NCBI RefSeq assembly: GCF_016056375.1
Contig: NZ_JAEDAE010000002.1
Span: forward strand, 124,001-188,000
Direction: 5' to 3'
Source of the DNA: Hymenobacter negativus
GTDB lineage: Bacteria; Bacteroidota; Bacteroidia; Cytophagales; Hymenobacteraceae
Length of the DNA: 64,000 bases
The notes beneath the pieces are model-generated. The model worked only from the letters and a program-made list of their open reading frames with translations, did not search any database and had not been told where the DNA came from. Of this stretch, positions 44,898-53,147 are shown one piece after another. The position numbers were made by a program, and so were the translations under genes. The first letter of the stretch is position 1, and every line of letters starts with the position of its first letter.

Positions 44898-46100
44898 ATG
44901 AAACTGGTTGCCTCTGATTCCTTTTCCCGCCTGGCTGCGCTGCACTGCTCCGCCTGCGGTACCAAATATTCTGCCTTCGACCTGCAACGGGTTTCGGCCT
45001 GCTGTAATGTGCCCCTGGTGGCTGATTATGACTTGCACGAGCCCCTCAGCCGCGCCGTCATCGACCAAGCCGATGCCTCGATGTGGCGCTACGGCGCGCT
45101 GCTGCCGCTGCTGCACGAGGAAAACAGAGTGACCCTCGGCGAGGGCCTTACGCCGCTGCTGCGCCTGCCGCGCCTGGCTGCCCGCTACGAGCTGGCCCAC
45201 CTGCTGCTCAAAGACGAAGGCCAGAACCCCACCGGCTCCTTCAAGGCGCGGGGCCTGAGCATGGCCGTATCCAAAGCCAAGGAGCTGGGCGTGGACGGCT
45301 GCATTATCCCCACGGCCGGCAATGCGGGCGTGGCAATGGCCGCTTACTGCGCCCGCGCCGGCCTGCGGGCCGTGGTGGTGATGCCCCGCCACACCCCGCA
45401 GGCGTTCCGGGAGGAATGCCTTTGGTACGGGGCCGAAGTGGAACTGGTCGACGGCCTCATCAGCGACTGTGGGGCGCGGGTGCGCCAGCGCAATGCCGAC
45501 GGCGCGCTGCTCGATATCTCGACCCTGAAAGAGCCCTACCGCCTCGAAGGCAAGAAAACCATGGGCTACGAAATTGCCGAACAACTGAACTGGACGCTGC
45601 CCGACGTGCTGCTCTACCCCGCCGGCGGCGGCACCGGCCTCATCGGCATCTGGAAGGCGTTTCAGGAAATGAAGCAGCTCGGCTGGCTGGCGCCCGACGT
45701 GAAATTACCCCGCATGGTGGCCGTGCAGGCCGAAAACTGCTGCCCGCTGCTCGAAACTTACGAAGGCCGCCAGCCCAACTGCCACGCCTACCAGGGCCGC
45801 GCTACGCTGGCCAATGGCCTGGCCGTGCCCCACCCACTGGGCGAAAACCTGATGCTGCGCGTCCTCCACGAATCGAACGGCACCGTGGTGAGCGTGAGCG
45901 AAGAAGGCATGCTGGCCGGCATGCGTGACTTGGGCCAGCAGGAAGGCCTGTTCGTGGCCCCTGAAGGCGGCGCGGTCTGGACGGCCGCCCGCCAGTTGCT
46001 AGCCAGCGGCGAAATCCAGCCCGATGAGAAAATCCTGCTCCTGAACACCGGCAACGGCCAGAAGTACCTGGACAACGTGGCCGGCCGGGCACGGGGGTAA
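44898..46100 (+). CDS. thrC: Threonine synthase
   Basis: A 400-residue PLP enzyme. An N-terminal zinc-ribbon-like segment (C17, C20, C35, C36) precedes the fold-type II core, with PLP lysine K116 in TGSFKARGL and the phosphate-binding glycine loop in YPAGGGTGLIG. VTLGEGLTPLLRLPRL and PTAGNAGVAMAAY are typical. It converts O-phosphohomoserine to threonine. The other thr genes are not present, so a related threonine synthase-like lyase cannot be excluded. GTACTTTG ends four bases before the ATG. A G-rich inverted repeat follows the stop. Confidence 0.85.
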   Translation: MKLVASDSFSRLAALHCSACGTKYSAFDLQRVSACCNVPLVADYDLHEPLSRAVIDQADASMWRYGALLPLLHEENRVTLGEGLTPLLRLPRLAARYELAHLLLKDEGQNPTGSFKARGLSMAVSKAKELGVDGCIIPTAGNAGVAMAAYCARAGLRAVVVMPRHTPQAFREECLWYGAEVELVDGLISDCGARVRQRNADGALLDISTLKEPYRLEGKKTMGYEIAEQLNWTLPDVLLYPAGGGTGLIGIWKAFQEMKQLGWLAPDVKLPRMVAVQAENCCPLLETYEGRQPNCHAYQGRATLANGLAVPHPLGENLMLRVLHESNGTVVSVSEEGMLAGMRDLGQQEGLFVAPEGGAVWTAARQLLASGEIQPDEKILLLNTGNGQKYLDNVAGRARG

Positions 46101-46106
46101 TTGACA

Positions 46107-46193
46107 GGGTAGGAGGGTGTGGGGGTGGGAGGGGATGAGTTGTTAGTATAGTATTATCAACTCACGCCCTCCCACCCCCACACCCTCCTGCCC
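46107..46193. repeat. G-rich inverted repeat with G-quadruplex motif
   Basis: The left arm (46107-46142) holds runs GGG, GGG, GGGGG, GGG, GGGG separated by 1-5 bases, satisfying the four-run G3+ quadruplex rule on the plus strand. The right arm (46158-46193) is its near-perfect reverse complement and ends 17 bases before the -7 box of the next gene. It is unrelated in sequence to the two other repeat families. Confidence 0.75.
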
Positions 46194-46210
46194 TTACGAA
46201 TGCCCGGCAA

Positions 46211-46218
46211 TACCTTTG
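46211..46218 (+). promoter_or_regulatory. -7 box (TACCTTTG) four bases before the glycosyltransferase ATG
   Basis: An exact TAnnTTTG match whose last base is four bases from the start codon at 46223, so initiation at the usual distance would give a leaderless mRNA. The expected -33 position falls on the right arm of the G-rich inverted repeat. Confidence 0.55.
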
Positions 46219-46222
46219 CGGC

Positions 46223-48055
46223 ATGCGCATTCTCCACGTTCTTTCGGCTGAGTTTTTTGCGGGCTCCGTGGCCTATGCCGTGCAACTGGCCGAAGCCCAC
46301 CGCGCCCAGGGCCACCAGGTATGGGTGGTGGCCGATGCCGACAGCCTGCCCACCGGGGCCACGCTGGTGTGGGCGGGCATTAGCAACCGCAGCTACCGGC
46401 AGCGGCTGCGCAATGCGCGTATCATTCGGCAGGTGGTTAAAAGAGAACAGATTGACGTGGTGCATTGCCACTCGCGGGCAGCCAGCTGGGTGAGCTATTT
46501 TGCCCTGCGCGGCTTGGCGGTGCCGCTGGTGAGCACCGTGCACGGCCGCCAGCACCTGCACACGTCCACGTCGCTGTTCGATGTGTACGGCGACAAAGTC
46601 ATTGCCATTTGCGCCAATCTGCGCGAGCATCTCATCACTGAGGTCAAGATGGATGCGGCCAAAATTGTGGCTATTCCTAACGGCGTGGCTTTCGGCAGCG
46701 GGGAGTTAGCAAGCGAGAATTCCACCTTGAGAATTTCCTTTATCGGGCGCTTCAACGGGGGCAAGGGCGAGCGGGCGGCGGCGCTGTTGGAGCAGGTGTT
46801 TCCGGCGCTGCTGCGTGAGTTTTCAACGTTGCGGGTGGCGCTCATCGGCGGCGAATTGCAACACCTGCCGGCAGCGGGCAAAACGGCCCTGGCGCAGCTG
46901 CAAGCAGAATTCGGTGAGCGGATTGAGGTAGTGGGCTTCACCGCTGACGTGCCCGGCTGGCTGGCCCGCACCACGCTGGTGATTGGGGCGGGGCGGGTCG
47001 CCATAGAAGCGCTGGGCGCGGGCCGGCCGGTGCTGGCGCTGGGCGAGGCCAGCTATGCGGGCCTGGTTACGGAAAAATCTTTTGCCTCGGCTGCGGCTTC
47101 CAATTTTGGCGACATCTCGGCCCAGCAAAGCCCTTCGGAAGTTGACTTTGCCGCGCTGCTGGCCGATGCGCAGGGATTTTTGCGGCAGCCGCAGGCAGTG
47201 TCGGCGGCGCTACGCCAGCAGGTGCGGGCACATTATAATCTGGACACCGTGGCGGCACGAGTGCTGGAAGTGTACCAGGCGGCGCGGATGCAAAAGGCCG
47301 TGCCCAGCTTCATCCCGGTGCTCATGTACCACAAAATTCCCGACGTGCCGCTGGCCACCAAACACCAGATTTACGTCACGAAGGAGAATTTTGAAAAGCA
47401 CCTGGCCTATTTCAAGCAGCAGAAATTAACCCCCATCACCTTCGCCGATTACCTGAAATACGCCAGCGGCGAACTGCCGCTACGCGAATTCCCGCGCCGT
47501 CCCATCATCCTGACATTCGACGACGGCTACACCGATAACTACACCAACCTGCTGCCCCTCATGCAGCAGTACGGCTACCGGGGCGTACTCTACCTGCTGG
47601 GCGATGCCAATATTCGCTACAACCAGTGGGACGCGGATTTCGACCCCGATGAGCCTCGCTCCGAAATAATGGACCTGGGCCAGAAGCGCGCTTTCGTGGC
47701 CGCTGGCTGGGAAATTGGCGCGCACACCATGTCGCACCCTCGGCTTACCACGCTGCCGCTGCCCGAAGCCGCCACCGAAATACAGCGCAGCAAAACCGCG
47801 CTGGAAACTGCTCTGGAAACCGAAATTGTGAGCTTCGCCTACCCCTACGGCGACTTGAATGAGCCTGTAAAAGCGGCCGTGCGCGAAGCCGGTTTTACCC
47901 TCGGCGTGGCCACCGACACGGGCGGCATGACCATTGAAGACGACCGCATGCAGGTGTTCCGGGTGAACATGTTTCCAAACGAATCGGCCAGCAGCCTGCT
48001 CAAGAAAACCTCGCCCTGGTACCGCAAATACTACCGCTGGAAGCGCGGAAAGTAG
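46223..48055 (+). CDS. Glycosyltransferase (GT4-like) fused to polysaccharide deacetylase (NodB/CE4)
   Basis: A 610-residue two-domain protein. Residues 1 to about 355 form a GT-B glycosyltransferase (MRILHVLSAEFFAGSVAYAVQ, VVHCHSRAA, VSTVHGRQ, ISFIGRFNGGKG, with the acceptor/donor-side AIEALGAGRPVLA block). Residues from about 365 are a NodB-homology carbohydrate esterase 4 with TFDDGYTDN (D433, D434) and the metal site HTMSHP (H501, H505). No signal peptide is seen, so both acts would take place in the cytoplasm. It could add and then deacetylate an amino sugar in lipid-linked glycan synthesis, but the substrate is unknown. It is convergent with the TPR operon. Confidence 0.9.
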   Translation: MRILHVLSAEFFAGSVAYAVQLAEAHRAQGHQVWVVADADSLPTGATLVWAGISNRSYRQRLRNARIIRQVVKREQIDVVHCHSRAASWVSYFALRGLAVPLVSTVHGRQHLHTSTSLFDVYGDKVIAICANLREHLITEVKMDAAKIVAIPNGVAFGSGELASENSTLRISFIGRFNGGKGERAAALLEQVFPALLREFSTLRVALIGGELQHLPAAGKTALAQLQAEFGERIEVVGFTADVPGWLARTTLVIGAGRVAIEALGAGRPVLALGEASYAGLVTEKSFASAAASNFGDISAQQSPSEVDFAALLADAQGFLRQPQAVSAALRQQVRAHYNLDTVAARVLEVYQAARMQKAVPSFIPVLMYHKIPDVPLATKHQIYVTKENFEKHLAYFKQQKLTPITFADYLKYASGELPLREFPRRPIILTFDDGYTDNYTNLLPLMQQYGYRGVLYLLGDANIRYNQWDADFDPDEPRSEIMDLGQKRAFVAAGWEIGAHTMSHPRLTTLPLPEAATEIQRSKTALETALETEIVSFAYPYGDLNEPVKAAVREAGFTLGVATDTGGMTIEDDRMQVFRVNMFPNESASSLLKKTSPWYRKYYRWKRGK

Positions 48056-48122
48056 CTGATTTCGGGTTGGCTGGCGTGGCCTGCTGGCGCCGACTGTTGC
48101 GGCAAGGGAAAGTGAAAATGGC

Positions 48123-49163
48123 TCATTCGTTCAGCTTTCTCATAATCAGCAAGGGGATGAAGATGGACGCCGTCACCCCAACGGCCAGGCCAACTGATTG
48201 GGGCTGGGTCAGTGGAATACTGGCGTTAATTAGCCCGAGGTAATCTCCCAAAAGTATCAGCGGTGGCAGCAGCAAAATGCCTGCTACCCAAAAGCCGAGT
48301 CGGCGTTGCCAAACCTGTTTGGGCGACAGCCGGAATATCGGGTCGTGGCGCGTGCGCCACCACGCCCGGACTACGGCTCCGGTACCACAAATCCGGTAGA
48401 ACAGCACGCTCAGCCCGGGTTCGAGGCCCAGGGCCCGGCGCTCGGCCACCTGCCGCTCGCTGCGCAAAAACCAGATGGGCCAGTGCTGCTCACGCCGGGC
48501 CCGCTGCAGCAGCGGCAGTAGCTGGGCGGCGCGGTTGGGAGCCTGGCGCAGGGCCTCGGCAAGGTGGGGCTCGGCGGCGGCGGGCTCGAAGCGGTTGAGC
48601 AGCAGTAGTCCGCGCCGGGCATGCACCAGGTGGTTGGTGGGGGCCACGTGCAGCAAGCGGTGGAAATCTTCGTCGGCGGCCTCAGGGTGGTCGCGCTGCT
48701 CCTGGGCCAGGGCCCGCCACAGCAGGCATTCCACGTTTCGGGCATCCAGGGCCAGACCGTTGTTGGCGCTGGCAAGGGCTTCGGCGGGGCGGTGCAGCAA
48801 ATACCGCACCTGGGCCAGAAACCCGAAAAAAACCGCGCTGACTGGATTCAGTCGAATGGCATCCAGTATCACCAGCTCGGCTTTGCGCAGGTGGCCTTGC
48901 TGGCCCAGGATGAGGGCCAGCAGGTGGTGGCACTGGGCGTCTTCCGGAGCCAGGCCGATGGCCGTTTGCGCGCTTTGGCGGGCTTCGTCGAGCCGGCCGA
49001 GCTGGCGCAGGGCTTCGGCAAGTGCCAGGTGGGTGGGCGCGTGGACGGGGTCGGCGGCCAGGCACTGGCGGGCCAGCTGGGCGGCTTGCTGCGGCCGGCG
49101 GTGCTCCAGCAGCAGCCAGACGCGCGCCAGACCAGCGGAGCCAGCAGAGAGGGAATGGGCCAT
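48123..49163 (-). CDS. TPR protein with C-terminal membrane helices (third gene of TPR-AAA operon)
   Basis: A 346-residue protein. Residues 1 to about 230 are tetratricopeptide repeats (for example APTHLALAEALRQLGRLDEA, and CHHLLALILGQQGHLRKAEL). The C-terminal quarter has two hydrophobic helices (RLGFWVAGILLLPPLILLGDY and SVGLAVGVTASIFIPLLIM). The TPR part is probably cytosolic. It lies 39 bases after the second TPR-membrane gene and is the last gene of the run. The ATG at 49163 is used; the frame two codons longer begins at a TTG. No catalytic motif is seen. A role as membrane-bound adaptor for the AAA+ ATPase is inferred from the operon. Confidence 0.8.
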   Translation of the reverse strand: MAHSLSAGSAGLARVWLLLEHRRPQQAAQLARQCLAADPVHAPTHLALAEALRQLGRLDEARQSAQTAIGLAPEDAQCHHLLALILGQQGHLRKAELVILDAIRLNPVSAVFFGFLAQVRYLLHRPAEALASANNGLALDARNVECLLWRALAQEQRDHPEAADEDFHRLLHVAPTNHLVHARRGLLLLNRFEPAAAEPHLAEALRQAPNRAAQLLPLLQRARREQHWPIWFLRSERQVAERRALGLEPGLSVLFYRICGTGAVVRAWWRTRHDPIFRLSPKQVWQRRLGFWVAGILLLPPLILLGDYLGLINASIPLTQPQSVGLAVGVTASIFIPLLIMRKLNE

Positions 49164-49202
49164 GAGCAAGCGGGGAAAGACAAAGTGGAAACTGCCAGCT
49201 GC

Positions 49203-50447
49203 CTACCGGGCTGTGGGCGGCCGGAGAAACACTGCGGCACTAAGAAACCCGGTGTACGCGAATAGCATCAGCCGGCTCTTGATTGCCAAAGGGGCATCAT
49301 CGAGCCAGAAAATAAACACGATGGCAGCGGCCCCGCCCACCCACATCCATTGGGCGTACCGATGTTCCGACTCGCCCCACACTTCGCGCCATGACCCTTG
49401 CCACACGCCCAGGGCGGCTAGTCCGGCCAGCGTGGCGGCCACCACCGGCAGTCGGGCCGGCAGCAACACGGCCAGCACTGCCGCGCCCACGCAGCCCAGG
49501 CCGGCCGCTACCAATCGCCAGCTCAGCGGCCCCAGCCAGGCCAGGGGGCGGCCCCGCAGCTGCATCACCACGGGGGCCAGGCGCCAGCGCAGGTAGGCCC
49601 AGCCGTAGAGTAGCAGCAAGGGCACGCACAACATGGAAATAGCCAGCGTCAGGCCCAGCATTGCTACCGCATGGCCGGCGGTGCCCAGCCGGGCCACGAA
49701 CCATTCGTTGTAGGCCACAATATATCCGTCCAGCCGCTCCATCTGGCGCGGCAGCCAGTAGCGTTGTTTCCAGCTCACTGAAAGGCCCGCGCGGGCTTCC
49801 TGGGAGTCCGGGTGGTACTGCAGGGCCGTGCGGAAATGGCCTTCGGCTTCGGCATAGGCTTCGCGCGGCAACAGCAGCTGGCCCAGCGCCAGGTGCGCCC
49901 GCCAGTGGCTAGGGTCGAGGCTGAGTATAGTGCGGGCCGTGGCTTCGGCCAGGTCGTTTTCATCGAGTTGACGCAGCGCTTGCAGCTGGCGATACAGGCA
50001 ATCCAGGTTGGCGGGGTCCCAGCGCAGACCGGCTTCGGCCGTGGCCCGGCTTTGCACCGGATGGCCCCACGCCAGCTCCAGGTAGCTGCGCAGGGCGTAG
50101 AATTTCGGCTTGCCGGGGTCCAGTCCCAAGGCGGTAGCGAGGGCCTCCCCGGCCTCTTTGTTGCGGCGCTGGTTGCCGAGGCTGAGGGCCAGGAAATAGT
50201 ACGCCTCGGCATAGCTGGGCTGGGCGGCCACTGCGCTGCGGGCCGCCGCCTCGGCCTCGGGGTGCCGGTCCTGGCTGTTCAGCACCATGCTCAGCACCAC
50301 CAGCGCAAAGCCTGAGCGGGGGTTCTGGGTCAGCTCGTGGCGCGTCAGCTCCTCGGCCAGGGCGTAGCGATGCACCGCGACCAGGTTTTCGACCTGCGCA
50401 AACCAGCCGGGCTGCCCCCGCACCGATTGTCCCAGCGCCGGCGCCAT
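49203..50447 (-). CDS. TPR protein with multi-helix membrane domain (second gene of TPR-AAA operon)
   Basis: A 414-residue protein. About 230 residues of TPR motifs (AEAYYFLALSLGNQRRNKEAGEAL, WRAHLALGQLLLPREAYAEAEG) are followed by about five hydrophobic segments (for example MLGLTLAISMLCVPLLLLYG, LVAAGLGCVGAAVLAVLLP). Its ATG overlaps the stop of the AAA+ gene by one base (TAATG), so translation is coupled and expression is likely stoichiometric. The 66-residue extension in the longer frame is antisense-like to the ATPase tail and is rejected. It is probably a membrane docking partner of the ATPase. Family unknown. Confidence 0.82.
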   Translation of the reverse strand: MAPALGQSVRGQPGWFAQVENLVAVHRYALAEELTRHELTQNPRSGFALVVLSMVLNSQDRHPEAEAAARSAVAAQPSYAEAYYFLALSLGNQRRNKEAGEALATALGLDPGKPKFYALRSYLELAWGHPVQSRATAEAGLRWDPANLDCLYRQLQALRQLDENDLAEATARTILSLDPSHWRAHLALGQLLLPREAYAEAEGHFRTALQYHPDSQEARAGLSVSWKQRYWLPRQMERLDGYIVAYNEWFVARLGTAGHAVAMLGLTLAISMLCVPLLLLYGWAYLRWRLAPVVMQLRGRPLAWLGPLSWRLVAAGLGCVGAAVLAVLLPARLPVVAATLAGLAALGVWQGSWREVWGESEHRYAQWMWVGGAAAIVFIFWLDDAPLAIKSRLMLFAYTGFLSAAVFLRPPTAR

Positions 50448-51820
50448 TACAGTCCCCCCGGCTTTTTCACCCCCAAATACACCAGAATGTCGTCGTAGAG
50501 CCCGCCTTCGTTGGAGTACAGTGCGTAGTTGCGGGCCGTGGCAAACCATTCCTTGGTGCTGGGCTTTACTTGCTTGGCGGCATCCAGCAGGTGGCTTTGC
50601 TCGATGGGCAGGGGGCGGCCGCTGCGCATGGAGGCGCGCAGGCACACGTCCACGGCCCCATCCACCAGCGCCATCAGGTCGGCCCCGCTGAGGCCGGCGG
50701 TGCGGGCGGCCACGGCGGCCACGTTCACGCCCGGAGCCAGGGGCTTGCCGCGCAATAAAATGTCGAGAATAGCAGTCCGGGCCGGCTCGTCGGGCGGCGT
50801 CACCAGCGTGATGCGGTCGAACCGGCCGGGGCGGCGGAAGGCAGGGTCAAGCTGCCAGGGCGCATTGGTAGCGGCCATAATGAGCACGCCCTCGTTGGAG
50901 TGCGTGGCCCCGTCCAGTTCCTCCAGAAACTGGTTTATCACGGTGCGGCCCGCGCTTTGGCGCAGGTCGTGGCGGTTGGCGGCCAGGGCGTCCACTTCGT
51001 CAAAAAACAGCACGCACGGGGCCTGTGCGCGGGCTAGCGCAAACACCTTGTGCAGGTTCTTTTCGCTGTTGCCCAGCCACATGTCCAGAATATCCGAAAT
51101 GCCCACGCTGATAAAGCTGGCCTGCACCTCGCCGGCCGTGGCGCGGGCCAGGTGGGTTTTGCCGCAGCCGGGCGGACCGTACAGCAGCAGGCCGCCGCCG
51201 CTGGCCTTGCCGTAGGCCTTGTACAGGTCCGGGAATTGCAGCGGATGAATGATTTTGAGGCGGATTTCGTCTTTCACCGCCTCCATGCCGCCTACATCGG
51301 CAAAGTTGATTTTGGGTTTTTCCAGCCCCAGCAGCTGGGCCTGGACGTTGAAAGCATCGGTGGTGGCATCGGCGGGCGCGGCAGAGCTGCTGCCAGTAGC
51401 AGCGGGCACGCGCGGGGCGGGCAGGGCGGCTGCAAGGGCTTGGTCGAGGGCAGAATCAGCTGCGTCCGGGTCGAGTTCAACGGCGTGGTCGTAAGCCGTG
51501 CGGGCTTCGGCGGGCTGGCCGGTGGCCAGCAGTAGGCGGGCGTGCAGCCGGTGCGCGGGGGCGTGGTCGGGGTGCTGGTCCAGCAGCTCTTCCACCACCA
51601 CAAAGGCGGCCGAGTGCTTGCCGGTAGCCAGGTAAGCTTCGGCTAGGCTCAGGCGCAGGGCATCGTCGGTGGGATATTGGCGCAGGCCCTCGCGGCACAG
51701 GGCTTCGGCCTCGTGCGGCTGGCCGGCGGCGTTGAGCTGGCGGACCAGGTGTTGGCGCAGAGGCAGGTTATCGGGCGAGAATTTCAGGGCATCGAGCAGC
51801 GGCTGGAAATCGGCTGACAT
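50447..51820 (-). CDS. TPR-AAA+ ATPase of Vps4/Msp1/FtsH-like clade (first gene of TPR-AAA operon)
   Basis: A 457-residue ATPase. Residues 1-120 are TPR-like repeats, residues 121-165 an Ala/Pro-rich linker, and residues 166-415 a single classical AAA module. Walker A is GPPGCGKT (215-222), Walker B is FFDEVDA (D274, E275), sensor 1 is N319, and arginine fingers lie in FRRPGRFDR (R330, R333). The pore-loop aromatic is W248 in MWLGNSEKN, matching the WxGxSEK of Vps4, spastin and Msp1. A C-terminal helical segment (STKEWFATARNYALYSNEGG) resembles the Vps4 end. There is no protease domain. It should form a hexamer that threads substrates, with two TPR-membrane proteins encoded behind it as partners. 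Confidence 0.88.
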   Translation of the reverse strand: MSADFQPLLDALKFSPDNLPLRQHLVRQLNAAGQPHEAEALCREGLRQYPTDDALRLSLAEAYLATGKHSAAFVVVEELLDQHPDHAPAHRLHARLLLATGQPAEARTAYDHAVELDPDAADSALDQALAAALPAPRVPAATGSSSAAPADATTDAFNVQAQLLGLEKPKINFADVGGMEAVKDEIRLKIIHPLQFPDLYKAYGKASGGGLLLYGPPGCGKTHLARATAGEVQASFISVGISDILDMWLGNSEKNLHKVFALARAQAPCVLFFDEVDALAANRHDLRQSAGRTVINQFLEELDGATHSNEGVLIMAATNAPWQLDPAFRRPGRFDRITLVTPPDEPARTAILDILLRGKPLAPGVNVAAVAARTAGLSGADLMALVDGAVDVCLRASMRSGRPLPIEQSHLLDAAKQVKPSTKEWFATARNYALYSNEGGLYDDILVYLGVKKPGGL

Positions 51821-51914
51821 GGCGGCGGGAAGGTAGGGAAGAGGGAGAGGAGGGAAGCGGAAACTGGCCCGGAAGTTACGGCCTGTCAGTTGCCGCTGCA
51901 GGCTATTCCGGCAT

Positions 51915-52181
51915 TCAGGCCAGTAGCCCGGCTAGTATCCGTTGACCATCTTCCTCAGTCACTCCTTCAATTTCCAGCTTTTTGAACGGGGCCGTGTGGC
52001 CGCTCAGCAGCAGTACGCTGCTTTTGGGTACGGCAAACACAGTGGCCAGAAACGCCTGCAGTACGGCATTGGCCTGGCCTTCCTGCGGCGGCGCTTTCAG
52101 GCGCACGGTTAGGGTGCCATCGGCAGCGCGCAACAATTGGTTTTGGCGGGCATTGGGCTTGGCCCGCAGGTGCAGAATCAT
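51915..52181 (-). CDS. DUF167/YggU-family protein
   Basis: An 88-residue cytoplasmic protein of the YggU/DUF167 family, with the hallmark VRLKAPPQEGQANAVLQAFLATVFAVPKSSVLLLSGHTAPFKKLEI. The function is unresolved across bacteria. It starts 32 bases after the endonuclease III-like gene on the same strand and may be cotranscribed with it. Confidence 0.9.
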   Translation of the reverse strand: MILHLRAKPNARQNQLLRAADGTLTVRLKAPPQEGQANAVLQAFLATVFAVPKSSVLLLSGHTAPFKKLEIEGVTEEDGQRILAGLLA

Positions 52182-52213
52182 GGTGAATTTCTTCGGATTT
52201 TCTCAAAAGAACG

Positions 52214-52969
52214 TCATGCAGCTTTTCCGCCCAGCCGGGCCTGCCCAAACGGGCACTGGTCCAGCACCACGCAGCGCCCACAGGCCGGCGATGAAAAATA
52301 GCAGCACTTCTGCCCATGAAACATGAGCGCCTCGTGGTGGTCGTACACCTGCTGGGCGTCCCAGCCGGGCGGCAGCAGGGCTTCGAGCAGCTTGTGGGCC
52401 GGGCCTTCGCCCACCTTCGGCCCGATGAGGCCCAGGCGCTGGGCCACGCGGTGGTGGTGGCTATCCACGGGCATGGCCGGGATGCGCAGGTTGCTGAACA
52501 GCAAGGTGGCCGCGCTGGTCTTGGGCCCCACGCCGCTGATGCTTTCCAGCCAGGCGCGGGCTTCGGGTACGGGCATAGCAGCTAGAAAGTCTAAGGAGCA
52601 AGGCGCATCCGACCCGCAGCGCTGGCTGATTTCGCGCAGCACCGCTTGGATGCGCGGGGCTTTCTGCTCGGGCCAGGTGCAGGCCCGGATGGCGTGCTGC
52701 ACGGCCTCGGTGGGCGCATCGCGCACGGCTTCCCAGGTGGGGAAAGTAGCGGTCAGCTCCTGGTAGGCGCGGTGCGAATCAGCGTTTTTGGTGCGGTGCG
52801 AGAGCAGGGCGCTCACCAGTTCGCTCAGCGGGTCTTTGGTGCTGAAGAAGCGGAACGGGGCTCCGTATTCGGCGCAGAGCCGCTCGTGCACCAGCAGCGC
52901 CTTTACCTGGCGGGCGGCAAAGTCGGCGGCCTGGGCTTCGGCAGTTGTGGCAGGAGCGGTAGGTTTCAT
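52214..52969 (-). CDS. Endonuclease III-like HhH-GPD DNA glycosylase with 4Fe-4S cluster
   Basis: A 251-residue base-excision repair glycosylase. The helix-hairpin-helix SISGVGPKTSAATLLF carries catalytic Lys150, with the GPD Asp at D169 in PVDSHHHRVAQRLGL. A C-terminal 4Fe-4S motif C-x6-C-x2-C-x5-C is present (C223, C230, C233, C239). Lys plus Asp marks a bifunctional glycosylase/AP lyase acting on oxidised pyrimidines, as for Nth. VDSHHHR departs from the VDTHxxR of E. coli Nth, so it may be a diverged Nth paralogue. Together with the radical SAM pair at 6.5 kb it adds to the DNA-repair content of the window. Confidence 0.88.
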   Translation of the reverse strand: MKPTAPATTAEAQAADFAARQVKALLVHERLCAEYGAPFRFFSTKDPLSELVSALLSHRTKNADSHRAYQELTATFPTWEAVRDAPTEAVQHAIRACTWPEQKAPRIQAVLREISQRCGSDAPCSLDFLAAMPVPEARAWLESISGVGPKTSAATLLFSNLRIPAMPVDSHHHRVAQRLGLIGPKVGEGPAHKLLEALLPPGWDAQQVYDHHEALMFHGQKCCYFSSPACGRCVVLDQCPFGQARLGGKAA

Positions 52970-53031
52970 GCCCGGCCTACGCTGTGAGGCCGGACGGCGT
53001 TACGCTGCACTCAATGAGGATTGAAGAAGTT

Positions 53032-53133
53032 TGTCATCCTGAGCGTAGCGAAGGACCCTATCACGCTTATATAGTCTGCGGTACTTCAGTCGAATCAGTC
53101 GTGATAGGGTCCTTCGCTGCGCTCAGGATGACA
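53032..53133. repeat. Family-1 long inverted repeat
   Basis: Left arm from TGTCATCCTGAGCGTAGCG, right arm ending CGCTGCGCTCAGGATGACA. The paired length is about 35 bases with one mismatch around a 30-base centre, followed by GCTTTTT on the plus strand. It lies between the start of the endonuclease gene and the stop of the Gly/Tyr-rich exported protein. Confidence 0.88.
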
Positions 53134-53147
53134 GCTTTTTCTGGGTG

